64,000 nucleotides of DNA from Amorphophallus konjac (lineage: Eukaryota > Streptophyta > Magnoliopsida > Alismatales > Araceae), in NCBI GenBank assembly GCA_022559845.1, contig CM040118.1, positions 233,973,224 through 234,037,223 on the forward strand. Direction: 5' to 3'. The notes below the pieces were generated by a model. The model searched no databases and was not told the origin of the DNA. It saw only the letters and a list, made by a program, of their open reading frames with translations. Below, in pieces: positions 45,221 to 55,278 of the stretch. A program made the translations under genes and the position numbers. Every line of letters starts with the position of its first letter. The stretch's first letter is position 1.

Positions 45221-46438
45221 AGTTGTATAGCAAGATTGAATGAAAATTAAATTCCCTCTCCATTCATTCAAACAATTGTTAGTACATCAGATAGGCAAAT
45301 GCCAGTACATCACATAGCAAAAAGCAAAAATCCGTCTAACACCGCTTCAAGAGGCCATCGCTCGGCTGACTCGGTCTTGATCTCCTCGCGTCCAGCCACT
45401 GACTCTGCCTCGTGTGGAAACTGGCTCGGACAAAAGGTGGTCGAGCCAGTTGGCTCAGGTGGCCCGTGACAAAGGTGACAGAGGGACTGCAGAAGGAAGG
45501 CCACCCTTAAACGTGGAGGAAGGCTACCTCCCAAGTTGGCAACAACCAGGAAAAAGGAGCGCCGTGAAGGCCTCCCCTCTTCCAATCTGCCAACTCCTCG
45601 GAAGGAAGGAGAGAGCAAGCAGCCCCCGAAGAGTGAAAGAAATGAAGACCAGAAGAGGGAAAAAGAGGCTGCTGGGAGAGGTTAGGAGGGAGCTGGAGTC
45701 GCCTCCTCCCCTCACACGGAGGGGAGTGGCGGCAGGCTTCCCTGATGCCCCCATCCGTCCTCCACCTCGGCGCCCGCCCGGAAGCCACGCCGGAACTGAG
45801 AAAGGGCAAGAACCGTGCCTTCATACGTCGAAGCCCTCTCCAGATCCGCGCGGTGACCGTGGGACCCGTCTCGAACTCGCGCGGCGACCGTGGGACCCGT
45901 CCAACAAGCTGGGATGGCAAGAGCCCTCCACTCCCCGTCGACGGCGGCGTCACCCTCCGAAGGATCCTCCATGCTCCGAATGCAAGGGCACAACGCAGAG
46001 TGAATAGGAAGGAGTAAGGAAAGACTGTTAGAGAAAATCCCAAGCAGTAAAGAGGAAAGGGCGCCTTTCGGTCCTTCTTATAGGCCAAAGGAGGCTACAC
46101 GCCTTAAATGACCCACCCCTCAGAAACACGCCAAAGGATTTCTCCTCTGAACAGTCACCTTCAACTCCTCGTTTCCCGCCCTAACGGGATTCACGAAGCG
46201 GCCTGACATTCAAAGCATGAGGGAATGGAAGGACGCCCCGTCAGAAGCCTACCAAAACAGCGTGCGAAAACCACGTAGGACATATCGGCACTTGCCAACT
46301 ACTTCAGACACGCCAACCAAATCACAGCAAGGACAGCGATCAAACAAGTAAGCCATTTATTATCTCATAAAAGAGGGAACTCCCTAAACGACGAAAGAGA
46401 GACAAACAAGAGGAAGGGGCAAAATAAGGCAAAATGCA
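45221..46438. other. Spacer between pol and the antisense gene (element K)
   Basis: GC-rich with frames on both strands but no recognisable domain. On the minus strand CCTATAAGAAGG (near 46077) resembles a TATA element, and a frame (MEDPSEGDAAVDGEWRAL, from about 45970) follows. A 31-bp direct repeat (CGCGCGGTGACCGTGGGACC and CGCGCGGCGACCGTGGGACC, starting 45847 and 45878) is present. Function unknown. Confidence 0.5.
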
Positions 46439-49034
46439 TCAGGCCTCGGGCCCACTTTGACGTTCGAGAACGGCGTAAGGAGATGTGTCATCCCCGGCGC
46501 CTTCGGTGACGGCCGGCTCGGACACTGACCTCGCCTGTGCGAGAACTGTCTCGGTCGTGAGCCCTCCCGAAACGCCGGGAGCCGGTGACCCCGATGGAGG
46601 TGACCCCTCCGAATCTTCCCCGACCGACGAGGAGGAGCTAGAAACCGACTCATCTGAGCCATAACGCTGGCCAAAGGGGAACTCGATCCCGGAGTTTTGC
46701 TCGTCGGCGTGGTTTATCGCCCGGCGATAGCCCTGCTTGAACCCCTTTCGGGCGCCCCGACGAAGTGCTACCTCGTAATAGGGTAGGGCGGCTTCCACCA
46801 GGTCGGCCGAGTAAGCATCCGAGCTCCTATAACGCTCGATTGCCTCCGCCTCGATCTGCCCCGCCCTTCCGACGAGCTCGACCCGAGCCCGCTCCGCCTC
46901 GGCCGCATGCTCCTCCGCCCAGGCCCGGTCCACCTCGGCCTCAGAGCGGAGGCGCTCCGCCGCCTCCGCCCGATCTAGCAGCTCGGCGCGTTCGAGCTTC
47001 CAGCGATTGTCTAGCTCGAGGCGACGTAGACGCTCCTCCTCTAGGGATCGGCTTGTCCTCTCAAGAGACTCTCGGGTCTTGGCGAGCTGTTCGGTCAGCA
47101 CCCCGGCTTCTAGTTGGCTCGCCCGTGCCACCTCCCGGAACGCGGAAAACTCCTACCGGAGCCCCTCATGCTCCCCCTTGAATTGGGCCAGTTTCCTCTC
47201 GCATCCCCCAAGGGTCCAGGCAAGGTTCGACCGCTCCGCCTCCGTCCGGGCGTGCGCCTCCGACATCAAAGCCACCGACCGAGCTATGACCAGGCCGCCC
47301 TCCATCAGAACATCAAGGATCCCGGGGGGGGTATTGCGCCTTTCTCCCCCCTTCGTCCTTGCAGCGATCGATTGGCAGACCCGATACAGATCGCCCGTGA
47401 TACCAAGCCTTTCCAAAGGCTCCGGCAGAGGGAATCGCTCAGCCCTGGGCACCGCGCCCGAAGGCTCTACTCGAGTGACGGAGCTGACCGCCTCGCGCAC
47501 CACGGTCGGTTGGGGTTGCGACGCCTCCCCGGGTGAACCCCCAACCTCGACCGGCGCCGCGGAATTGACCGCACCGGGAACTTCAAGCACTTGGGGCTGC
47601 AATGCCCTCGCGGGCGAACCCCCAGCCCTGCCTGTCTCGGCCCGCACCTCGCCAACCGAGACATCACCGACTCCGACCGATCCCCCGGTCTTAGCGTCAG
47701 CTACTTCAACATTGGCCCCCTCTACCCCCGTGGGGGGAGAGCCGACCCATCACCGCCCTCTGAAGGGCCCCCGGTCTCCTCGGCCCCCTCTCGCCTGGCA
47801 GGTGGGGGAGCTGGCCCCGAAGGGTCGGCCCCATCTTGCCCCCGAGAGGGGAGCGCTGCCGAGCCGGAGTCACCCCCGGCGGTAGTAGGAAGGCCTGCCT
47901 TCTTGGCCCGTTTCCTGGCCTTCGCGGCCTCCCACAACTTTCCCTCCGTGGGATCCTTGCGCTTCGTACCAGTTGGTCGTGAAGATCCCTCGGGGGCCAC
48001 CCCCTTGCCCTTGTCTCGGGCTTGGGCGCGACCCGCAGAAGCATCCGGTTCGTCGGCCGCCGAGTCATCCCCCAGATCAATGACCTCGGCAGCCTCTTCC
48101 AGAGGTTCCCGCCTCACGTCTGCAACAAAGGAAGAAGACCCGGTCAGGAGAAAGAAAGTAACTACCACCCCAGGAGAAGAGCCTCGAGAGCGGTACCTAT
48201 CGACGTCAACCGCGTAAGCAAACACCGTTCGATGTTCTCCGGCGTCACCAGCTCCTCGGTCGACTGGCGGTTATCCAGCAGACGAGCGGCCTGTCACTCC
48301 ACGTGGGGAGGGAACTCCTCCTGGCGAGAGGGAAGATTCGGATGAAAATTGGGCGAGACCAGACATCTCCAAAACTCGTCCGTCGCCTCCGCCTTCACCC
48401 AGAAGAATTGGGTCTTCCACCCCTTGTGCGAGGAGTCCTTTGCTGCGAGTGAGATGCAACTCCTGTTCCTCCTCGCCTGGATAAAGTAGAAGCCCTTCCC
48501 CGCCGACGGGTGCGCTTTCAACTCGAAAAAATAGTGAAAGAGGTCCAAGGAAGGAAAAATGTCGTGCTGACAACAGAGAATCCGAAAGGTGGAAAGAAGG
48601 AGATACGAGTTGGCCACCAACTGAATAGGCGCCAACCGGAAAAACTCGAGAAGCTTAAGTACAAAAGGCTCGAAGGGAAGGCGGAACCCACTCTTCCAAG
48701 CCAGAAGAAAAGTGTAAATGTGCCCTGTACGGCTGTCCAGACTCGTCTCATATGGGGCGGCGGCAGCGAAGCTGTACCTGAGAGGCAAGCGAAAGTGATG
48801 CTCCAGCTTCCTCACCTCGGCCTCCCCCAACTCACTGCAGTTGGGGACGGGCTCCCGCCTCACCTGCTCGATTTCCAAAGGCCGATCCGTCATCGAGTTG
48901 GAAGATGATCCCTCGCGCGAGCTCGAAGACTCCGGGGGGCAAGGAAGTTGCCGGACCGCCTCCGCGGTTATCCTCGCCAACTCCTCAAACGCCGCCGCAA
49001 GACTTTGCATCTCCACTGTGCCCTCACGGCGCAT
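46439..49034 (-). pseudogene. Antisense gene of element K (Transposase_28-like protein with coiled coil)
   Basis: This is read opposite to gag-pol. The predicted exon 1 is 49034-48197 and exon 2 is 48119-46439, joined in frame across a 77-bp GT-AG intron, giving about 840 residues. The N-terminal domain (LGEAEVRKLEHHFRLPLRY, GFRLPFEPFVLKLLEFF, LAPIQLVANSYLLLSTFRIL) resembles the plant 'putative gypsy type transposon' family. A Lys/Arg-rich patch (GTKRKDPTEGKLWEAAKAR) could be a nuclear signal. The C-terminal half is Glu/Arg/Leu coiled coil followed by an Asp/Ser tail. Defects are a TGA at 48291, a one-base slip in a G run near 47722 and a TAG at 47150. Antisense ORFs here are known in Tat elements; their role is unknown. 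Confidence 0.75.
48120..48196 (-). other. Predicted intron of the K antisense gene
   Basis: The minus strand shows ATAG then GTACCGCTC at the donor and TTTGTTGCAG then ACGTGAGG at the acceptor, with a pyrimidine-rich stretch before the acceptor. Removing 77 nt joins LTRLTSI to DVRREPLEEAAEVIDLG in one frame. The unspliced exon-1 frame instead reads on into LLLGW and a stop. Confidence 0.65.
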
Positions 49035-49316
49035 CAAGGAGCCCCAGAAGCAAAGAAACTAAGGAAAGCCTAAAACCCTGAGAAGCCTAGAACGACGAAC
49101 AGCGCCCAACGCCTATAAAACCCTGCAGGAAGGTGGCGCGTCGTTCCGTGCTCTAAGAAAAGGGGGGCCCCTTCATTTCAAATCCATCAAGATCATCAGT
49201 ACGGGCCCAGGCGACCACTACACGTGGCTCCATAACGCCAAAAGAATTCCACCCACCTGAGCCACGCCGGTCCAAAGCCTCAAAAGCTACTCGACCGAGC
49301 CTCCATGGCTCGGGAG

Positions 49317-49331
49317 TAGGAGGGGGACAAG
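49317..49331 (+). other. Polypurine tract (element K)
   Basis: TAGGAGGGGGACAAG lies directly before the 3' LTR and would prime plus-strand DNA synthesis. Confidence 0.8.
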
Positions 49332-50109
49332 TGGAGAGGGGGATTTCTGTAACCCACCCAAAGAGCAGCCCAACAAGACCCAACAGGGTCCAACGAGGCA
49401 AGCTCACCTGAGTGACAGCCCACAGGGCCCACTCAGGAAAGAAAATCCCAATGAACAAACACTCGAGAAACCAACTCTCCCCGGCGGCCCCTAGGCTCAG
49501 AGGGCCCGAGTGATGCTCAGGTCACAAGGAGGGTCTGGCCCAAGCCGTTTCCCCGCCCGGGAGAGACAGGCATTAGCCGACCTATCCGACCCCTCTTTCG
49601 CCGAGCTATGCTCATCGCCCGGACAGGGCTGGCGTTTCAGAAGCTCGGCCAGACCAGATATTATCCGTTCGTGCTGCCGTTAAGAGTACCCAACGGACAG
49701 GGGAATCAAGAAGCCGCCGGACTTCGAGGCGATAACGTTCCCACGATAAGGCCATGAAAGCCCACGTTGAGGACGTAACTCCCGCCGGAGATCCCTCAGC
49801 TTGCAGGACTCCTAAAGGCGGCGCACTATTTAAACCAGGGATACCCTCCGGTGGAAGAGAGGAGCCATTAAGGTACTCATACACCCAAACTCCTGAGCAA
49901 TCCGCTTCACCCTCTGGTGGAGAGGAATCTCGCGCACTAGTTTTTCTCCTCCCCATTACTGCTTCCACCACAGCTCTACTGACTTAACCATCGGAGGGTT
50001 TTTCCCCAGGGAAATCCCCTGGGCCCTCTGATACATTTCCCTGTCTTACAGTTCATCTTCTGGTGATCCACAGCCCGCTCAGGACACAACGCGAGATTTC
50101 GCCTCTTCA
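49332..50109 (+). repeat. 3' LTR of element K
   Basis: 778 bp, collinear with 38983-39760 without gaps. The flank GATGG (50110-50114) repeats the left flank. Confidence 0.92.
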
Positions 50110-50700
50110 GATGGCATTATAGGCTATTACCCCTTTTACCACAATGAAGTTCGCCACAAAAGTTACGGCTCTGGGGGAGTCCCGAGAGTAACAGGCAGGC
50201 TTTGGGCTCCCTCGGGGTAAGTTGCTTGACCATTGAACCCGCAGAGAAGGGTTCTGACCGAACATAGTTTCGAAGGGTTTTCACCCATCTTTAGGAAACA
50301 GTCATACGAAAACATATCGGGCGCACTGCCATTATCGACCCACACCCTATATACATTACAATGATTGATAGTTATCAAAATTACAAGAGCATCATCATGC
50401 GGGGTAACCACCCCTTCCAAGTCTTGGTCGGATGCAACGACTCAATTGGCTCGCTCAGCATGGCACTTTCTTCCTCGGTTGCTATCTCCCCCGGAGGCCG
50501 ATCCCCCCAAGATGACATTGATGTGAACTCCTTAGGGGAGGTTATCGATCTCTTCTGTGGGGTCCACTTGGGCGTCTCGGCGCTCAGCCACATTCTGGGC
50601 CAGATTCCCGCGGCGGATGAGGCTTTCAATCTCGTCCTTGAGCTGCTGGCAGTCACCAATATGATGGCCGTGATGATCATGAAACTAGTAGTGCTTCCAG
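50110..50700 (-). pseudogene. Tat-type protease region (element J)
   Basis: Minus-strand order: FHDHHGHHIGDCQQLKDEIE near 50700-50640, then HDDALVILITINHCNVYRVW, VDNGSAPDMFSYDCFLKMGE (active-site DNGSA), LCGFNGQATYPEGAQSLPVT and VIAYNAIFG at the K junction. The frame shifts at least twice. K's protease is the closest relative in the window. Confidence 0.8.
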
Positions 50701-52113
50701 CAGTTACGACGTCGGGGGTCGGCCCACATTGGCTCGGGCCGATGGAGCAGACCCGAGTCTTTGATCTCCCGATAAATCTCGTAGACGAGAGTGGACAGCA
50801 GGTTATACCGCTCCAACTTCCTTGGTGGCTCCTTACGATCACTGTCGTGATTCCTCCTTTTTCCCTGGTTGGAGGCCTGCTCGGACGATCGCTTTCTTTC
50901 CCCCTCCTTCCCTTGGCCTGGAGGATCCCGGCAGGTAGTGAGGACCTCCTCACAGTCTGCATGACATAAGGCCAAGGTCACAAGGTTGGCGAGGGTGACG
51001 TGGGGATGGAGCACTAGTTCTCGCCAGAGCCCTTCATCGTGGGTACCCCCGGTCAACGCGGTGATGGCGGAAGCAAAGTCAAGGTGGGGGATGCGCAGGG
51101 CCTCCGCTTTAAAACCGTTAATATGGGCCCGCAGCTTTTCTCCCAGGGCTAGCTTGAGCGCCAATAGTCCCATAATTGACCTTGCGGGTGCGTTCTTGGT
51201 GAAACTCTCCTTGAAAAGTTGCCCAAACTATCAAAAGCCAATGATGCTCCCAGGGCCGAGTGCTCAGAACCAAGCCTGAGCCCCTTATACGAAGGTGGTA
51301 ACAAAGGCTCGGCACATGATGGCATTCGTCGCCCCCTGCAGAGCCATCAGGGCATCAAAGCTGTCAAAGTGGTCGGTCAGATCGCCCAGACCATCATAAG
51401 ACTTGAAGGCTGGGAGAGAAACTCTTGTGGATATCTCAACCTCCAGAATCTCGAGGGAGAACGGGGATTGCTCCTCATCCTCCTTACTTACGGAGTTTTG
51501 CTGTAGACCGCGGAGTGCGCGCTCTTGCTCTGTAAATTGCCGCTCGAAGTCCCGGAGCTGAAGGGAGAGCTTCGGATGAGCACGAGACGGCACCGGGGGG
51601 ATCTTAGTATGCCCCTGATCTCCTCCATGCCGCTTCGTGGCAGGGGCGGCCATCTCTGCCGGTTGATGGGGTGGTCTCGCCTCGTTCCTCCTCCCTCGCG
51701 GGTTAGAGAAGGCCTCTTGTTCTGCTGCCAGAGGTGGGGGTTGAAAAGGTCCACCCACAATGCTCCGGATGATGCGGCCATCTTGGAGGATAAAGTGGCC
51801 TCTGGCTGTCAGCCAAGAGGCCTCTACATGGTGGGGGGGGAGCTGAACGAGAATGCTGGGACCGTTCCTCCTTGGCTACCTGGGTTCTCATCAAATCGAC
51901 GAGGGTGTCCAGTTTGGCGTTAAGTGAGCGGAAGTCATCTGGGTCCATCATGGTAGGCTGTCCCCCCAGAGGTGGCGGTGGGCGTGGGGCGTTGGCCTGG
52001 TCATTAGGAAGGGGGCTAGTCAATGAATGTGATGGCACGGGCCCTTCGTTTGCAACTGTCGGTGGCTTCCCCCTGTCGCCGGTAGCTCTCCTGCTACTGC
52101 TTTTTCGCACCAT
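50701..52113 (-). pseudogene. Tat-type gag (element J)
   Basis: The ATG at 52113 gives MVRKSSSRRATGDRGKP, as in K. It contains NAKLDTLVDLMRTQVAKEE, LSLQLRDFERQFTEQERAL, KSYDGLGDLTDHFDSFDALM, LALKLALGEKLRAHINGF, ITALTGGTHDEGLWRELVL and HADCEEVLTTCRDPPG. Frames change near 51750, 51285 and 50960. It would form the particle coat. Confidence 0.8.
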
Positions 52114-52150
52114 ACTAGCTTCTTGCTCATTTCCCATAGATGATGCTAGA
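52114..52150 (-). other. Leader and degraded primer site (element J)
   Basis: The minus strand after the LTR end TTCA reads TCTAGCATCATCTATGGGAA, matching K's TCTGGTGCCGTCTGTGGGAA at 15 of 20 positions, followed by AGCAAGAAGCTAGTATGG as in K. Confidence 0.7.
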
Positions 52151-52938
52151 TGAAGAGGCAGGATCTTGTGCGAAGCCGTGGACCATCAGATCATTGATGA
52201 TCGTGGGGCGCAGCCACCTCAGAACGGAGTTCTGTAAAAAAGGAGAGAGCGATCAGGAGGCCCGAGGTTGTAAACCCGGGTAAAACACTCTGATGCTTAA
52301 GTCAGCGAGTGGTATGAGCAAGGTGTGAAAAGGGGGCAGGAGAGGTGTAGGGTACGAGATGGCTCTTCACCAGTTGCAGTGGCTACAAATTGGCTTACCT
52401 TTCTGGAGGGGTTTCTTGGGTTTATATAGATGTCGGCTCCCTTCCCTGGATAAAGGAAGCGCGAGCGCCTGGGAGATGTTACATCCATAGGGGGGACTTT
52501 TATCATTCAAGGACTCTCACCCTCCCCTAATCCTCTTGAGCTTCCCACTCCAAAGTAACAACGTAACATCCACTTAGACAAGTGCCTAGTCGAGAGGAAT
52601 TTGCCCTGGCTTACCGTGGAGTCTTGATGACGGGTTGATCTACAAAAGATAAGGGGTTTCCCCTGCCTATGCAGGGGGACCGAGGTTTTGGGCACCCTTA
52701 AGGGAGCATTCTTCCGCCTTATGATGGCTTGGTACGATCGCTTGCAGACTTTTCTCGAGCGTTGGGGAGGCCTGTCAATCGGGCGACTGAGCCAAGACTC
52801 GGTGGGCTATGTTGGCCCTGACCAAATGAGATCTCATAGTAAGTGAGCCCGACAGAGACTGTCACTTGTTAGACCTGACAGGTCTCAGTGGACCGTCTGA
52901 GCCATGTACATGGTGGGCCGCGAATGTTCCCCTCTCCA
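52151..52938 (-). repeat. 5' LTR of element J
   Basis: About 788 bp. The minus strand starts TGGAGAGGGGAAC (52938), like K's TGGAGAGGGGGAT, and ends GCCTCTTCA at 52151, like K. The body has diverged from K, so J and K are sister families. Confidence 0.75.
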
Positions 52939-52969
52939 GAACCCTTGTTCTTTTACTGATTGCCCGTAC

Positions 52970-53083
52970 GCAGGCACGGTTGGAGATCATACAAGCGGGG
53001 TTGATGGCTGGGCCACAGAGGTGGATGACGTGGAAGAATTATGGCCCGAAAGCAGGCAACAGTGCAAAGGAATGTGGGGTAAG
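52970..53083 (+). other. Candidate host exon
   Basis: The open frame reads GTVGDHTSGVDGWATEVDD and VEELWPESRQQCKGMWG, with CCGTACGCAG before it and the strong splice-donor sequence GGTAAGTA after it (donor GT at 53084). The frame closes two codons past the donor, as expected at an exon end. It is not part of J, whose LTR ends at 52938. I do not recognise the family, and chance cannot be excluded. Confidence 0.3.
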
Positions 53084-53762
53084 TAAATGAGAAAATGAAC
53101 AAGCCAACTAACTGCCTTAATTATCTTTAGTGGTTGACGACGCAGCGCTCTATCTACTTGATTGACTGAACCTTTCCCCAATTTTTTTTTCCTGAAATTC
53201 TTTTGACCTTTCCACATGATTTAATTACAGCATCGTTGTGTTCTAGTGTTTTCGTGGTACAGCATCATCACTAATATCGGATTCTTACTCTAATTATTGG
53301 TGTTGGACAAATGAATTGCATCTAATCACTTTGTTCTGTCAGTCATTACATCAATCGATTATGATCATCATCACTATAGCTTTTCTCTCGAGTCCTTATT
53401 TCATTTTTTTCCTTAAATTTCATCCCTACATATTCCGGTTCGAATCTAATTTGAATGACCACACACACACTTTCAAACTATTGCTCCTCTGCATATTTTC
53501 CACTTCATATGGTATCCTCTTCTGGACCCCATCTGCAACATAATCCCTAGGTCAACCACCACTAAAGAAATCCCTGTTAAATATTTACTCTCTTATTTAT
53601 CTGCACCATCAATATTTGACGTGTCAGTCTGATAAGTTAGGTACCACACATATCATATCATACCTATCGGAGTCTAAGATCGATTCAATCAATATGTGGC
53701 ACGCAATCAATATGATATTTATATACTGTTAAATGTTATATATTTTATTTTATATTTATTAT

Positions 53763-53830
53763 CTCTCGATAGCTAAATTGGTTAAGAAGTTTCAATGGAA
53801 CAGCGGATTTAAAGATCGAAACATGGGAGC
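53763..53830 (+). other. tRNA- or SINE-like remnant
   Basis: TAGCTAAATTGG (53770) fits the RNA polymerase III A box (TRGCNNAGYNGG) with one mismatch, and AGATCGAAAC about 43 bp later resembles a B box. The block is 68 nt and is followed by a T-rich run. The arms do not fold into a convincing cloverleaf by eye, so a decayed SINE head is more likely than a tRNA gene. Confidence 0.35.
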
Positions 53831-54045
53831 AACATTTTTTTTCAATTTTTTTTGAATTCTTCATTGCTATTTAAAAATCAAAACAAAACCTTTGATGAGA
53901 TTCAAACCAAGAATCTCTCATTCACATGATTTCATATCGTGTTTTATTATTAAATAAATATTTATTATATATTTTTATTTTTGACATATATTGATATATT
54001 GATACGACGACGAGTATGATCCGGCCGTCAAACTTTATTGACTAT

Positions 54046-54893
54046 TGAGGAGGGTAAAATCGGCTCGGCCCATGTCGGGCCCATCTACAACGAAGCCCAA
54101 TTCAACTCACGGCCCATAATGCGCCTAACAGGCCACTGCAAGCCACGGCCCGTTACGGACGGCCAAGACGAATGGACCTCGGATACGTCAGTATGAAGGG
54201 CCTTGGCCCAGGTGCGATGACCGTCGAAGGACTCTCCGGCGACTAACTGTTATCCCCACGATGCAGGCTTCGACCCCACAACGAGCGAGCAGGCCCCACG
54301 AGCACCGTAAGACTCGCCTGGGGATCGAACGACTCTGGGGTAATCGCCCCTCAAGGAGAAACTCTCGTCACGATCGCGGGGCATGTTACTCCATGACTTC
54401 CGCCCTTCCCTGTTAAAGGATCGGCCTTCGACACCAAGACAACCCCCTATAAAAGGGACCTCGACAGAGAATAGGGAGACACGGTGAATCTCACCAACAA
54501 ACACCTACAGAGAAGCAAGCCAAAGAGCTACTCACATTACTACCAGAGAGGTCATGACTAAGAGAGAATCCCTCCCATACGACCTTACCACCTAGTGAGC
54601 ACTCTACGAGTGACCACTCGGGGAGGTGAGCACTCATCCGGAGGCTCTACACCTCTTTCTGATCTCCTACTGCGACCTCCGTTCTCCTCCATCTCTCCAA
54701 CTCTTCTATGTTCTTCACTTGAACAGTTGCGACTTAAACATCGGAGGGTTGTCCCCTGAGGTAGTGCCCGGGACTCCTTCTGATGCCTTTCTTTATGGCG
54801 ATTGTAGGCTTCAACGAGTGTCAGGCGATTCTCCCAGATAAATAAATAGAAAAGTGTGATACAAGGGCTAGAGACAAGTTTTCTGCCACTACA
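54046..54893 (+). repeat. 5' LTR of element M (gypsy, Tat-like)
   Basis: About 0.85 kb, from TGAGGAGGGTAAAATCGG to GCCACTACA. CCCCTATAAAAGGGACC (54444-54460) is a clear TATA region. The primer site TGACGCCGTCTGTGGAAA starts at 54899 and shares its core with K. The left edge is judged by resemblance to other Tat LTR starts and is less sure than the right. Confidence 0.65.
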
Positions 54894-54932
54894 CTTTTTG
54901 ACGCCGTCTGTGGAAACCTCGAGCAAAAAGCC

Positions 54933-55278
54933 AATGGCACCTCGTGGAAGTCTCCACAATGCCAGTAACTTGGGGCGTGGTTCTCACCAAGGTCCCAATT
55001 CCCGTCATCGATCGCAGGAAGCTTCCTCCTCCACCCGTCCACGCCAGGAAGTCACTACAGATGACCTCGCCGAGATACGTCAGCAGTTCCAGGCCCTGGA
55101 GGGGCTATGTCAGGATATCCTGAACAGACCCGCGGATCCCCAGCGCATCCCGTCGGAACGGCCCCAAAATGAGGGGGCTTAAACTATGGTGAACTCACAC
55201 CAAGTGCGGGAAGCCTCCCACGCCTCCTCTGCACGAACCCGATGACCACGCAGCTCGAACGCACCGAGGATGCGCAGT
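54933..55278 (+). pseudogene. Gag N-terminus of element M, cut by N
   Basis: The ATG at 54933 lies 16 nt after the primer site and gives MAPRGSLHNASNLGRGSHQG, then EIRQQFQALEGLCQDILNRP, an N-terminus of Tat-like gag layout. A stop at 55180 (TAA, where Gln fits) is followed by more coding-like sequence up to 55278, where LTR sequence of N begins. The rest of M would lie beyond the window. Confidence 0.6.

Larger units (their letters stand above)
38983..50109 (+). mobile_element. Element K: Tat-lineage Ty3/gypsy with antisense ORF, TSD GATGG
   Basis: An 11.13-kb element with two 778-bp LTRs of equal length, flanked by GATGG at 38978-38982 and 50110-50114. The plus strand carries gag, protease, reverse transcriptase, RNase H, a second RNase H and integrase (39798-45220). 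A spacer and a long antisense gene (49034-46439) follow before a polypurine tract. This layout is known for the Tat lineage. Premature stops show it is inactive. Confidence 0.92.
19634..52938 (-). mobile_element. Element J: old Tat-lineage Ty3/gypsy, split by E, H and K
   Basis: Five separate minus-strand pieces make one collinear element: 5' LTR 52151-52938, gag and protease 50110-52113, a 45-bp piece 38938-38982, a 74-bp piece 24613-24686, and reverse transcriptase 19634-20224. The reading passes from VIAYNAIFG (50110-50135) into RGIICRIKAVP (38943-38980) and on to [11 protein letters not shown] and so on (24618-24680), the same order as in element K. Perfect 5-bp target duplications flank each insert. 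The 3' half of J is not in the window, being cut at G. Confidence 0.85.
52939..54045. other. AT-rich stretch with no recognised element
   Basis: From about 53100 this is AT-rich and not similar to other parts of the window. It contains a candidate exon (52970-53083) and a tRNA/SINE-like remnant (53763-53830), listed separately. The rest shows no gene I can support. Confidence 0.5.

Noticed and set aside
45414..46007. Plus-strand frame of 197 codons in the K spacer
   Set aside because: Low complexity, Arg/Pro-rich, no recognised motif, overlaps an equally long minus frame; not supported as a gene.
47591..48217. Long plus-strand frame rich in Pro, Ser and Gly opposite the K antisense gene
   Set aside because: It is the mirror of a GC-rich coding region on the minus strand, has no domain, and its composition is what antisense of Glu/Arg/Ala-rich codons gives.
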